Assembly (NCBI GenBank): GCA_001769855.1
Contig: MEPP01000021.1
Coordinates: 310,001 to 374,000, forward strand
Length of the DNA stretch: 64,000 nt
Reading direction: 5' to 3'
Source of the DNA: Bdellovibrionales bacterium GWA2_49_15
GTDB taxonomy: Bacteria > Bdellovibrionota > Bacteriovoracia > Bacteriovoracales > Bacteriovoracaceae
Both the position numbers and the translations under genes were made by a program. Numbering within the stretch: the first letter of the stretch is position 1; every line of letters starts with the position of its first letter. Shown one piece after another: positions 35,387 to 44,589 of this stretch. The notes beneath the pieces are model-generated. The model was not told where the DNA came from and made no database searches. It saw only the letters and a program-made list of their open reading frames with translations.

Positions 35387-36874
35387 ATGAATGTAAAAAT
35401 GCGCAATTATCTTCTGGTCTATATTAACGGGGAGCGAGTTGAAGTTCGCGGGGAAGAGGTGTTTCTTGATCTGGCAACCTTTCTACGCCGAAAACGGGCC
35501 CTTACCGGAACCAAGGTCGTCTGCGCTGAGGGGGATTGCGGTGCCTGCACGGTTTTAGCAGGACGATACCAGGAGGCCCACAGTTCAGGGCTGACCTCTT
35601 TGCATTTTGAGGCCATCAACTCTTGCATTGCTTTTCTTCACAATCTTGACCTCTCTCACATTATAACGGTCGAAGGTCTGGCCGATCATGGCAAGCTCCA
35701 TCCCGCGCAGGAGTCCTTCGTAAAAAATCATGCTGCCCAATGCGGTTATTGCACTCCCGGATTTGTTTGCTCCATTGTTGGAATGGTAGATGCTTTGAAG
35801 GGGGAAGGTCACCGTTCAATTTCCATGAAAAATGTCCAAAGTTATCTTACCGGTAATTTATGTCGATGCACCGGTCATGCGCCCATTTTGCAGGCCGCCA
35901 GTGAGTTGAATATTTCTAAAATTACCCGAATTAGCGAACGGTACCATGATCCTAATATCCTCGCCGAGTTTGCCCACCATGCCACCGTACCGGCCGAGAT
36001 TACCGCGGGCGACAAGGTCTTGTCTCTGCCCGTAGAGCTGAGGGATGCTTTGCAACTCAAAGGACAATATCCTGATATTCGAGTGATCGCTGGCGCTACT
36101 GATTTGGGCGTCCTCGTGAATAAAGATCGGTATCAACCGAAGCGCCTTTTAAGCCTGCAAAATGTTCTGGAGCAGTACAAAGTTCAGGATAGACACGAAG
36201 ATAAAAACGAGTATTTTGAAATTGGCACCCGGGTCACAATCAACAGGATAGAGAAAATCATTGGGAAGTCGTTTCCTGAATTTTCAAAATTGCTTCACCT
36301 CTTTGCCTCACATCAAATTAAAAATATGGCCACCTTGGTAGGCAATTTGGCCAACGCCTCCCCGGTGGGAGACACCATCCCTTTTTTATTGGTGGCGGAA
36401 GCTGAAGTTGAATTGGCTTCAGTCAGAGGCCGGCGTTTGATGAACGTCAATGAGTTTTTCTTGGATTATAAAAAACTTAATATGGCACAGGATGAACTTA
36501 TCACCGGAATCCGGCTCGCCAGACCGAGGGACAAAAAGGAACAGTATCGACTCTATAAGGTATCGGGACGGAAAGATTTAGATATTGCAACGGTTACCTT
36601 TGCCGCCCGTTTCACCATTGAGGATGGTGTGTTTGAAAATTTTTCTTTGGCCTTAGGGGGCGTGGCCCCCACGGTTGTCAGGCAGAATGCCATCGAAAAA
36701 TTTATGGCCCAGAAACCGTGGCAGCCGGATACGTTCATCCAGGCTTCGGACATGTTGCCGGCCTTGATTCATCCCATCAGTGACGTACGCGGTTCACATG
36801 AATATCGTCTGCTTTTATGTCAGAATTTACTTTTGAAAATGGGCGATGTAAGACCGAAATGGGGATGTGCATGA
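35387..36874 (+). CDS. xdhA: Xanthine dehydrogenase small subunit (Fe-S/FAD)
   Basis: 495 residues. The plant-type [2Fe-2S] site is C46/C51/C54 plus the Cys of NSCIAF; the second cluster uses CGYCTPGF and LCRCTGH. The FAD domain follows with VIAGATDLGVLV and TLVGNLANASPVGDTIP. It passes electrons from the molybdenum subunit to NAD+ in purine breakdown. The ATG has no clear ribosome site. The gene overlaps the large subunit gene by 4 bp. Confidence 0.9.
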   Translation: MNVKMRNYLLVYINGERVEVRGEEVFLDLATFLRRKRALTGTKVVCAEGDCGACTVLAGRYQEAHSSGLTSLHFEAINSCIAFLHNLDLSHIITVEGLADHGKLHPAQESFVKNHAAQCGYCTPGFVCSIVGMVDALKGEGHRSISMKNVQSYLTGNLCRCTGHAPILQAASELNISKITRISERYHDPNILAEFAHHATVPAEITAGDKVLSLPVELRDALQLKGQYPDIRVIAGATDLGVLVNKDRYQPKRLLSLQNVLEQYKVQDRHEDKNEYFEIGTRVTINRIEKIIGKSFPEFSKLLHLFASHQIKNMATLVGNLANASPVGDTIPFLLVAEAEVELASVRGRRLMNVNEFFLDYKKLNMAQDELITGIRLARPRDKKEQYRLYKVSGRKDLDIATVTFAARFTIEDGVFENFSLALGGVAPTVVRQNAIEKFMAQKPWQPDTFIQASDMLPALIHPISDVRGSHEYRLLLCQNLLLKMGDVRPKWGCA

Positions 36875-39090
36875 GCGTCGGTGAAAATATTCCCCACGAT
36901 TCTGCGGTAGGACACGCCACCGGGCAAAGTTCCTTCATTGATGATCGGCCGGAGGTTCAAGGAGAAGTTTTTGTCGGCATTGTGACCTCGCCGGTCGCCC
37001 ATGGGAAAATAAAAAAAATAGATTTTCAAGAGGCCTTACAACACCCCGATGTGCTGGCAATTTTTCGCGGTCGGGACTTTCATAAAAATGTATGGGGGAC
37101 GATTGTTGAAGAGCAGCCCCTTTTGGCCGACCCTATCGTGTCCTATATGGACGAGCCGGTTCTCTTGATCGCGGTCAAAGATAGACAGTCTCTCCCCGCG
37201 GTTCGCAGACTCATCAAAATTGAGATGGAGGAGATTCCCAGCATTTTTACGATCGATGAAGCCGTGGCGGCCAAAAAATTTAGCTATGTCGCCAACCCAT
37301 TCGTTCAAGGCAATGTGATCGAGACCCTGCAAAAATCCCCTCATCGACTCAATGGTGTTTTTGAGTGTGGGGGCCAAGAGCACTTTTATTTGGAAAACCA
37401 GGCCGCCATTGTCTATCCTTTGGAAAATGGGCAGCTTGAAATCCATTCTTCCTCCCAGCATCCAACTGAGACGCAACATCTGGTGGCCCATGCTGTGGGC
37501 CTTCGCTACTGTGATGTCGTCAGCGTGGTGAAGCGCTTAGGCGGAGGGTTCGGTGGTAAGGAAAGTCAGGCGGCCCCCTTTGCCGCCTATGCTGCTTTGG
37601 TGGCGACAAAATTAAAAAAACCGGCCCGGTGTGTCCTTTCGAAAGATGAGGACATGAAAATTACCGGGAAACGTCACCCTTTTAAAATTCATTATGAAGT
37701 AGGCTTCGATGATCAGGGATTATTGATTGCTTTACGTGCCCAACTTTATTCGGACGGAGGTGCCTATACTGATCTCTCTCCTTCCATTCTGGAACGCGCC
37801 ATGTTTCACCTGGACGGTGCCTACCATATTCCCAATGTTGAGATCAAGGCCGCCTGCTGTCGCACCAATAATCACTCGAATACCGCCTTTCGCGGCTTCG
37901 GTGCGCCCCAAGGAAATATGGCCATGGAATCCATTATGGAGGACATTGCAATCTATCTGAAAAAGGATTCCTTTGATATCAGGCGGGCCAATTGTTATGG
38001 CACTCACCAACGAAATGTTACCCCTTACGGTCAGTGCGTTGAAAATAATCAGCTGCCCTTTTTGTTTGATGAACTTTATAAAATTTCTGATTACGAAAAA
38101 CGAAGTCGCGAGATTCAAGCTTTTAATCTCGAATATTCGGGAAAGGTGCGCGGCCTTTCGATGACCGCCACAAAGTTCGGGATTGCCTTTACCGCACGCT
38201 TCCTAAATCAGGCCAATGCTCTGGTTAATGTCCATGTTGATGGCACCGTTCAAGTTTCAACCGGTGCAACGGAAATGGGGCAAGGGGTGAACACCAAGCT
38301 GGCGCAAATTGTGGCGGATACCTTTGGCATTCCCTCGAACATGGTGCGGGTGATGCCCACCTCTACAGAAAAAAATCATAACACTTCTCCCACGGCAGCC
38401 AGCTCAGGTGCCGATTTAAATGGTGCCGCAGTTTTGGAAGCCGCCTCCCGAATTAAACAGAGGTTACAAGGTCTAGACACAAAATTATCATGGACTGACC
38501 TTGTTAAGAAGGCCTATCTCGAGCGAATCTCACTCGGTGAGTATGCACATTACAAAACCCCGGGCCTGGATTTTGATAAGAATGTCGGTAAAGGGAAGGC
38601 CTTTAATTATTTCACCATGGGGACGGCGGTAACAGAGGTTGAGGTGGATGAGTATACCGGTGAAAGTAAGGTGCTTCGCGTGGATATTCTTATGGATATC
38701 GGCCGTTCCATCAATCCGGGAATAGATAAGGGGCAAGTGACTGGTGCCTTTGCTCAGGCGATGGGCTGGGTGACTACTGAAAAATTGGTGTACGATCAAA
38801 AACGTCATCTCCTGTCCCATTCACCCACCACCTATAAAATTCCTTCGGTTCAGGATACTCCGCCCGTGTTGAATGTTGCCTTTATTGAAAATCACACCAA
38901 CACTGTCAATGTTCATGCTTCGAAGGCGGTGGGAGAGCCCCCCTTCGTCCTCGGACTATCTGTTTGGACCGCCATTAAGCGTGCTATCGGGGTCCGCTTT
39001 TCCGGTAAAATCATTCCTTTGCAATCACCGGCAACAGGCGAGCAAATCCTAGGCCTCTTCAAAAAAATGTCTTCAGATTCTCACAAGTGA
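36871..39090 (+). CDS. xdhB: Xanthine dehydrogenase large (molybdopterin) subunit
   Basis: 739 residues from the ATG that overlaps the xdhA stop (ATGA); in-frame ATGs back to 36817 lie inside xdhA. Molybdopterin motifs are VKRLGGGFGGKESQ, AFRGFGAPQG (active-site Arg), ATEMGQGVNTK and the catalytic Glu in AVGEPPFVLG. The substrate-binding residues fit xanthine/hypoxanthine oxidation, but related purine or aldehyde substrates cannot be excluded. No xdhC cofactor-insertion chaperone follows. Confidence 0.9.
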   Translation: MSVGENIPHDSAVGHATGQSSFIDDRPEVQGEVFVGIVTSPVAHGKIKKIDFQEALQHPDVLAIFRGRDFHKNVWGTIVEEQPLLADPIVSYMDEPVLLIAVKDRQSLPAVRRLIKIEMEEIPSIFTIDEAVAAKKFSYVANPFVQGNVIETLQKSPHRLNGVFECGGQEHFYLENQAAIVYPLENGQLEIHSSSQHPTETQHLVAHAVGLRYCDVVSVVKRLGGGFGGKESQAAPFAAYAALVATKLKKPARCVLSKDEDMKITGKRHPFKIHYEVGFDDQGLLIALRAQLYSDGGAYTDLSPSILERAMFHLDGAYHIPNVEIKAACCRTNNHSNTAFRGFGAPQGNMAMESIMEDIAIYLKKDSFDIRRANCYGTHQRNVTPYGQCVENNQLPFLFDELYKISDYEKRSREIQAFNLEYSGKVRGLSMTATKFGIAFTARFLNQANALVNVHVDGTVQVSTGATEMGQGVNTKLAQIVADTFGIPSNMVRVMPTSTEKNHNTSPTAASSGADLNGAAVLEAASRIKQRLQGLDTKLSWTDLVKKAYLERISLGEYAHYKTPGLDFDKNVGKGKAFNYFTMGTAVTEVEVDEYTGESKVLRVDILMDIGRSINPGIDKGQVTGAFAQAMGWVTTEKLVYDQKRHLLSHSPTTYKIPSVQDTPPVLNVAFIENHTNTVNVHASKAVGEPPFVLGLSVWTAIKRAIGVRFSGKIIPLQSPATGEQILGLFKKMSSDSHK

Positions 39091-39827
39091 ATCGGGGGAA
39101 TATCCTGGCAGAAAATCGGGATGCCTTCTTTTTGTAAAGGATAGGCATTGCGATCGAGTCGCGCCATGATCCCAAGGGCCTGAAGATGAACTCGGGCAAA
39201 TTTAATGCTCAGAGGAAGTGTGGATTTTATCCCTAGCTCCTTGGCCTTCTCTGCATAAGCGGCGGCATGGGTGAGGGCCAAGGCGGCGCTTTCGAGAAAG
39301 TGGCGTTGCAGGCAATTCACATGCGGAGCAAGCTGCAGCTCTTGAATTTTGCGAGTGAGGAGTCCCAGCGTCTCGGTAAAGTGAGGGTCCTCTTTGGCCT
39401 GATCAGCATCAATGGCCTGGCGCAACCGCTTTTTCAGACTCACAACAGCTTTGCGATCATCAGGTTTTTCAAAACTTTGCGGCATCTTTCGTGAGCTTGA
39501 AAAAATGGGAGTGAGATGAATCGACACCAGATCATTTCTTAAAATCTCCACACCCGCACATAGAAACGGCTTGGCCTGCCAATCGAGAATGCGGGCAAAA
39601 GGAAGCATGAGATGCTCATACAACATGACTTCGGCAAAAACTTGAGAGGCTTCGGTGCCAAAATGCTGGCGATACAATTTTTTACGTTCTTTGTTTAAAT
39701 GAATGGCGTCAACGAGATGCTGGGTGGTGGGTTTTTCCTGGTAAATACATGTTTTCGCCTGGGCCACGACACCCGAGGTCGCAAAAAGGAACAAGCACAA
39801 TATTCCGAGTTTAATGTTTTTAGACAT
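39081..39827 (-). CDS. Exported helical protein of unknown function
   Basis: 248 residues with a signal peptide ending near VVAQAK. The mature protein is mostly helical and Leu/Ala-rich, with four cysteines (KTCIYQ, FLCAGV, VNCLQR, IFCQDI) that could pair in the periplasm. No family is recognised. It ends convergently with xdhB, overlapping by 10 bp. Confidence 0.6.
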   Translation of the reverse strand: MSKNIKLGILCLFLFATSGVVAQAKTCIYQEKPTTQHLVDAIHLNKERKKLYRQHFGTEASQVFAEVMLYEHLMLPFARILDWQAKPFLCAGVEILRNDLVSIHLTPIFSSSRKMPQSFEKPDDRKAVVSLKKRLRQAIDADQAKEDPHFTETLGLLTRKIQELQLAPHVNCLQRHFLESAALALTHAAAYAEKAKELGIKSTLPLSIKFARVHLQALGIMARLDRNAYPLQKEGIPIFCQDIPPIHL

Positions 39828-39870
39828 ATGTGGTGCACCCTACAACAATGTCATTTGAATCGGCTCAACC

Positions 39871-39898
39871 TTGTAAATATTATATATTCGGGCATAAT
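39871..39898 (+). promoter_or_regulatory. Sigma70-like promoter giving a possibly leaderless mRNA
   Basis: TTGTAA (39871-39876) and CATAAT (39893-39898) are spaced by 16 bp. The transcription start would fall at about 39905, almost on the ATG at 39906, and no ribosome site precedes that ATG. Confidence 0.45.
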
Positions 39899-39905
39899 TG
39901 TTCAT

Positions 39906-40268
39906 ATGAGCGCTAGTGCAGTCGTACTTCTTGTAGAAAGTGATGCCTCCCGGGCCTTGGCCTTGCGGATGGCCGCCGAAAGAATGGGGGCAAAACTCTT
40001 TGATTTTTCTCAAGTGGAGAGCTTGGACTACTTTATAAATGACCTTGGCCCCTCACTTATCATGATCAATCTTGAGCAATACATGGATGAGTTGCCGCTC
40101 CTACTTGCTTTAGCTAATGCGCGCAATATTCCCGTTACCCTGTATGGCCCGAGTGAAAAAGAGCCGGTTGATCTTCTCGGTGAATGGGGAGGCATGCTGT
40201 CCATTTCTTATGAAAAATTTCCTCTGCGCCCTTTAGATATGTTTAAGCGGATCTTAGAAAATGGATAA
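39906..40268 (+). CDS. Receiver-like domain protein lacking the phospho-acceptor Asp
   Basis: 120 residues with the alternating strand-helix pattern of response-regulator receivers: AVVLLVESDASRALALRMA, then SLIMINLEQYMDE, then IPVTLYGPSE. Asn stands where the phosphorylated Asp is expected (MINLEQ), and the conserved Lys is not obvious. It is likely a phosphorylation-independent pseudo-receiver. No ribosome site is seen before the ATG. Confidence 0.55.
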   Translation: MSASAVVLLVESDASRALALRMAAERMGAKLFDFSQVESLDYFINDLGPSLIMINLEQYMDELPLLLALANARNIPVTLYGPSEKEPVDLLGEWGGMLSISYEKFPLRPLDMFKRILENG

Positions 40269-40353
40269 GGATTTACTATTCATCATCGCGGGATTTTCTT
40301 TGGCGGTGGTTATTTTCGGCCTAACCATCTACTTTCGTAGCGGTGCCTTCTAA
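40261..40353 (+). CDS. 30-residue single-pass membrane peptide (candidate)
   Basis: A tiny ORF, ATG to TAA, encoding a peptide with one strongly hydrophobic segment (LLFIIAGFSLAVVIFGLTIY) and a short basic end. It overlaps the receiver-like gene by 8 bp, which suggests translational coupling, and overlaps the 3' end of hflX by 33 bp on the other strand. No clear ribosome site. It may be a real small membrane protein or chance. Confidence 0.35.
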   Translation: MDKDLLFIIAGFSLAVVIFGLTIYFRSGAF

Positions 40354-41682
40354 GACAGATTTCCATTCTTGCATCTTAGGATCATCAGGCATCAGGACGT
40401 AGGGGAAAAGTCCCAGTTCATCAAAGATAAAGGCCGGAATTCTAATACGATAAAAAATACCACGTTCATGATTATGGGCCTTTTCCACGTTGGTATTTTT
40501 CGCTACCTTGGCCATAGCGGCGCCCTGTTCATAGGGGATAAATAAATCGTAGAGTGCCTGCTTATCTAAAAATGTTTTGCAGATGTGCTCTCGCAACATA
40601 TTCACATCTTCGTTGTCATAGCTGCTCACGACAAAACATCCGGGATAGGCCCGGGCAATAATCTTGGACATAAGGGGGGACGATAACTTATCCCGCTTAT
40701 TGAAAATGATTCTGTACTCGCGCTGGTCAAGACCCAGCTCCTTTAATATTTGCATGGTGACTTCGAGGTGCTTTTTATAGTGGGGATCGGAAATATCGCA
40801 GACGATGAGAAGCAGATCGGCCTCAAGGGCAGATTCAAAGGTAGTTTTGAATCCCTCCACGAGAGTACTTGGCAAGTTGGAAATAAAACCAACCGTGTCA
40901 ATCAAGATCATGGGGGGATGAGTGTCAGGATTGAGGGTTCGATGGGTCGGATCGAGGGTGGCGAAAAGCTTATTTTCTTCCACCACATCGACGCGGCAAA
41001 GGCGATTTAACAGGGACGATTTTCCGGCATTGGTGTAGCCGACGAGCGCGGCGATGACCGCCTTATTTTTGCGTTTTTTCTTCTGCTCTTCGCGGGATTT
41101 TGCCACCTGCTCAAGATCATCTTTAAGGGTTTCAATTCTGCTTCGGACAATCCGTCGGTCGAGTTCGATTTGCTGCTCGCCTTCGCCACCTCGAACGCCG
41201 ACTCCGCCGCGCTGACGGGAAAAGTGGGCCCAAAGCCCCGCCAGACGTGGGAGGAGATATTGGAGGCGAGCGATCTCAATTTGTAACTTGGCTTCTCGAG
41301 TGCGGGCGTGGCGCGCAAATATCTCAAGAATGACGTACACACGGTCCATGACATCAAGACCGGTAATTTCTTTTATATTTCGGGCCTGCCCGGCGCTAAG
41401 TTCAAAATCAAAAACCAGGATATCTGATTTTTGGGCCCGTGCACTTTCAGCAATCTCCAGAAGCTTACCGCTTCCCATAACTGTACCTGCATCGATATCA
41501 GTCTTGCGTTGGATAAACTCTTCTCCCGCCTTTATTCCCAGGGTGCGCAGGAGTTCTCGCAGCTCAAGCAGAGAGCGATCTGTTTCCGCTTGGTCTTCAT
41601 GTCCTTTCATCTTAACGTTTACGATAGATACTAATGTGGCGTGGGCCCCGGCCCGGATTTGGTATTCGTGATCAATATTCAT
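40321..41682 (-). CDS. hflX: GTPase HflX
   Basis: 453 residues. An N-terminal HflX domain (GSGKLLEI, DRVYVILEIFARHARTREAKLQIEIA) and a Gly-rich linker precede the TrmE-Era-like G domain with GYTNAGKSSLLNRL, DTVGF and NKRDKL. HflX splits stalled or heat-damaged ribosomes. It is the last gene of the pantothenate/CoA run, starting 4 bp inside panC. Confidence 0.92.
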   Translation of the reverse strand: MNIDHEYQIRAGAHATLVSIVNVKMKGHEDQAETDRSLLELRELLRTLGIKAGEEFIQRKTDIDAGTVMGSGKLLEIAESARAQKSDILVFDFELSAGQARNIKEITGLDVMDRVYVILEIFARHARTREAKLQIEIARLQYLLPRLAGLWAHFSRQRGGVGVRGGEGEQQIELDRRIVRSRIETLKDDLEQVAKSREEQKKKRKNKAVIAALVGYTNAGKSSLLNRLCRVDVVEENKLFATLDPTHRTLNPDTHPPMILIDTVGFISNLPSTLVEGFKTTFESALEADLLLIVCDISDPHYKKHLEVTMQILKELGLDQREYRIIFNKRDKLSSPLMSKIIARAYPGCFVVSSYDNEDVNMLREHICKTFLDKQALYDLFIPYEQGAAMAKVAKNTNVEKAHNHERGIFYRIRIPAFIFDELGLFPYVLMPDDPKMQEWKSVLEGTATKVDG

Positions 41683-42548
41683 GCAGTTCCATTTTTAAAC
41701 ACCGTGATATTATCAATCAAACGAGTTTTGCCAACTTTCATCGCTCCTGCAACAACCCACTCGGAAGTATTTGATGATGGTGGTTGTAAATTTAAAGAGT
41801 CTAGAATCTCTAAATATTGCCACTCAACTTGTGGGTCGGCCAGGGACTGATTGATAAAATTCGTCAGTTCGCTCGACATTTTATTTTCATGAGCCTCTTT
41901 AAATAGTTGAGTAACTTGAGTCAGAGTTGTCGGTAGCTTTAGGGCCAGTTGACGTTCTTCCTTGCTCAAATACTGATTTCGACTCGACAGGGCCAGTCCA
42001 TCATGGTCGCGAATCGTCGGCATCGAGATAATCTTTATAGGAATATCAAGATCCAAAACCATACGTTTAATAATGGCAAGCTGCTGAAAATCTTTGGAGC
42101 CAAAATAAGCTGAATAAGGCCGGGTGATAGAGAAAAGGCGGTAAACCACGGTCGCCACGCCGTCAAAATGCCCGGGTCTGAATTTTCCACAAAGTGGCTT
42201 GCTGAGTTCCCCAAGGGAGATCGTCGTATCAAACCCCGGGGGATAAATGTCTTGAGAAGTTTCCGGAGCATAAACCAAACACGGGCGCCCCTTCGTTACC
42301 GTTCCCAGCAATTCCAGGTCTTGCTCAAGCGTACGAGGGTAGCGGTTGAAATCTTCATTAGGCCCAAACTGCTTGGGATTTACAAAAATAGTGACGATGG
42401 TGAAGTCATTATCATGGACACAGGCCTGGACGAGTGAGGTGTGACCCTTGTGCAGATTGCCCATCGTCGGAACGAGTCCAATCTTCTGTGCCGTAAGAGA
42501 CGCCCGTCTCGCTTTGAACTCGGCCGTTGAACGAATCAGTTCAACCAT
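41679..42548 (-). CDS. panC: Pantothenate synthetase
   Basis: 289 residues. PTMGNLHKGHTSLV holds the nucleotidyl-transfer HxGH-like motif; FVNPKQFGPNEDF, GSKDFQQL and ALSSRNQYLS complete the active site. It joins pantoate and beta-alanine using ATP. It overlaps coaBC by 13 bp and hflX by 4 bp. No panD is present to supply beta-alanine. Confidence 0.95.
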   Translation of the reverse strand: MVELIRSTAEFKARRASLTAQKIGLVPTMGNLHKGHTSLVQACVHDNDFTIVTIFVNPKQFGPNEDFNRYPRTLEQDLELLGTVTKGRPCLVYAPETSQDIYPPGFDTTISLGELSKPLCGKFRPGHFDGVATVVYRLFSITRPYSAYFGSKDFQQLAIIKRMVLDLDIPIKIISMPTIRDHDGLALSSRNQYLSKEERQLALKLPTTLTQVTQLFKEAHENKMSSELTNFINQSLADPQVEWQYLEILDSLNLQPPSSNTSEWVVAGAMKVGKTRLIDNITVFKNGTA

Positions 42549-43792
42549 AGATTTACCTTGTTTAAGATTTCTTGCGCCAGGGCCGTTTTTAGGAGTGGCC
42601 CTTGGAAAGTAATTTGTCCATTTTCAAAAAAGCAGTAATCGGCATGCTCAGCTTTGAATCCACTGGCCTGCTTGGGGGCAAGCTCACTGGGAATCTGACC
42701 GTTATGGACTTTCGTCCCGACCAAAAGATCTACCGGCTTTTTGTTGTATTTTTCTCTTAGAACATTTTCTGCCAGATCGGTTTCGGCGGCAAAGCCAATG
42801 AGGTGCTGCTTGGGACCTTTCATTTGTAAGGCACGCGCCAAAACGTCGGGAGCTTTCACAATGGCGAGGTTTTCCGGCAACACGGCCTTTTTGAGTTTTC
42901 CTTGCCACTGATCCTTGAAAATAATATCCCCGATGGCCGCGGCCGAAATGTACACCGCATGCTGCGGCCACAAACGTTCAACGGCTTGTAAAAAATCATT
43001 GGGCGTATCAAGTGCTAAGAGTTGGACTCCTGGGAGGTGACGGAGATTGTTGATTCGCTCAGTGGAGTAGCGACCGTGTAAGATGGTCACTGGATGGCCT
43101 TGACGATGGGCCTCCTGCGCGAGAAAAAAGCCTGTCACTCCCGATGATGGATTGGTGAGAAAGCGAACGGGGTCAAGGGGAACTACGGTCGCGCCGGTAG
43201 AAATCAAAATGGCCGGTTTAGCTATGCTCTTTAGCGGGGTGGCAAAGGGAATGGTATCGAGCAGCGTTTCAACTGAGGGAAGTTTTCCCTGGCCCTCATC
43301 GCCGCAGACTAATTCACCTTCCAGCGGGGGATGAAGGAAAACTTCGGGACTTCTTTGAAGGCGCTGACAATTTTCCTGCACCATAGGATTATTCCACATC
43401 AGCGTATTCATGGCAGGATAAAGCAGCAGTGGAGTACCCTGGCGTCGGGCCAGCACGACGGAGCAGAGGAGATCGTCGGCCATGCCATGGGCCATCTTTG
43501 CCAAAGTATTTGCCGACAAGGGGGCCAGCACCATGCGATCGGCCCATTTGGCCAAGTTAATATGGAGAACAGGTCCCGGGAGATCATTGTTTGCTGCGGA
43601 TTTAAAATCATCTTGAGGGCCGTACACGGCATCAGCACCGAGGTATTTAAAAACTTCCGGACGAACAAATTCCATCCCCCCTTTGGTGAGAATGATGCGC
43701 ACTTTGTGCCCGGCCTTGGTGAGTCCACGAGTCACATCCAGCATGCGATAGGCGGCCACAGAACCCGTTACCCCGATTAAAATGTTGGACAT
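42536..43792 (-). CDS. coaBC: Bifunctional phosphopantothenoylcysteine decarboxylase/synthase CoaBC
   Basis: 418 residues. The N-terminal flavoprotein CoaC has GVTGSVAAYR, the catalytic His in PVLHINLAKWAD, PAMNTLMW and the Cys in ELVCGDEGQGKLP. The C-terminal CoaB domain begins with ISTGATVVPLDPVRFLTN. Together they convert phosphopantothenate to phosphopantetheine. It overlaps coaX by 16 bp. Confidence 0.94.
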   Translation of the reverse strand: MSNILIGVTGSVAAYRMLDVTRGLTKAGHKVRIILTKGGMEFVRPEVFKYLGADAVYGPQDDFKSAANNDLPGPVLHINLAKWADRMVLAPLSANTLAKMAHGMADDLLCSVVLARRQGTPLLLYPAMNTLMWNNPMVQENCQRLQRSPEVFLHPPLEGELVCGDEGQGKLPSVETLLDTIPFATPLKSIAKPAILISTGATVVPLDPVRFLTNPSSGVTGFFLAQEAHRQGHPVTILHGRYSTERINNLRHLPGVQLLALDTPNDFLQAVERLWPQHAVYISAAAIGDIIFKDQWQGKLKKAVLPENLAIVKAPDVLARALQMKGPKQHLIGFAAETDLAENVLREKYNKKPVDLLVGTKVHNGQIPSELAPKQASGFKAEHADYCFFENGQITFQGPLLKTALAQEILNKVNLWLN

Positions 43793-44589
43793 AGCGATTC
43801 CTCCCTTGCGGGTGATTGAGTGGGACGATCCACGGCCAAGATCTTTTTTGCCAACGAAAGAAGGGAAAAATGAATAAGATGCGAGCGAACTTCGATGGTC
43901 GTAGGGGCATTCTCCTGGTGGATAATTTCTTGCAGGAGGGGTTGCAAGTTCTGCGCCTGTCCGCCAGTCAAAATAATTCTGTCTGGATGGAACTCTCTCA
44001 ACCAGCCCCTAAAGAAACCTTCCATCATTTTCCAAACCGCTAATCCCATAGCATGGGGGGTGGTCTGGGGTAGCTCTTTTTTCCTGCGATAAAAGGACAG
44101 GAGTTGCTCCAGCGAGAGGGCGGGGAGTTTTGCCCCATGTTCAAAGCTGCGGGCCAATAAATTAAGACCTGGAAGTATATGACCGCCTTCAAAACCACGT
44201 GCCGTGATCAGGTCTACGGTGGTGAATGTCCCACTATCAATAAGCTGAATAGCTTGAAAATGCCGAGCTGTTGTGCCCGCATAAAACTCATTGAAAAGTT
44301 CGTGCGCCTGCACCAGCCGATCGGAACCCAGCGTGGAAGAGTAGAGCACCGGTAAGTTAAAAAATTGGCCTTGGGTAAATTGTTCCATGGGTGAAATCAG
44401 CTTGAGGGCGGTGATGATTTCGGGAGTTAGATGAGCGCGGACTTCGGAACATATACTTATCGCATCAGGGTTGCGCGGTCCTTGCAAAAACTGAATAAGG
44501 GGTATGACGCGTTTCAATTCATCGTTTTGAAACTCGCCCACGGTAGGATGGGAGTTTCCTAAATCAAGAGTGTATGTGGCCAATTTCAT
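43777..44589 (-). CDS. coaX: Type III pantothenate kinase
   Basis: 270 residues of the ASKHA fold. TLDLGNSHPTVG is the phosphate-1 loop (the usual Asp and Gly kept), LGSDRLVQA the GxDR motif, IDSGTFTTVDLI the phosphate-2 region and FEGGHILPGL the substrate loop. It phosphorylates pantothenate in the first step of CoA synthesis. It overlaps panB by 26 bp. Confidence 0.9.
   Translation of the reverse strand: MKLATYTLDLGNSHPTVGEFQNDELKRVIPLIQFLQGPRNPDAISICSEVRAHLTPEIITALKLISPMEQFTQGQFFNLPVLYSSTLGSDRLVQAHELFNEFYAGTTARHFQAIQLIDSGTFTTVDLITARGFEGGHILPGLNLLARSFEHGAKLPALSLEQLLSFYRRKKELPQTTPHAMGLAVWKMMEGFFRGWLREFHPDRIILTGGQAQNLQPLLQEIIHQENAPTTIEVRSHLIHFSLLSLAKKILAVDRPTQSPAREESLCPTF

Noticed and set aside
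41641..43910. Several long open frames on the opposite strand of panC, coaBC and coaX
   Set aside because: They have no ribosome sites or recognisable motifs and lie wholly within confidently identified genes.
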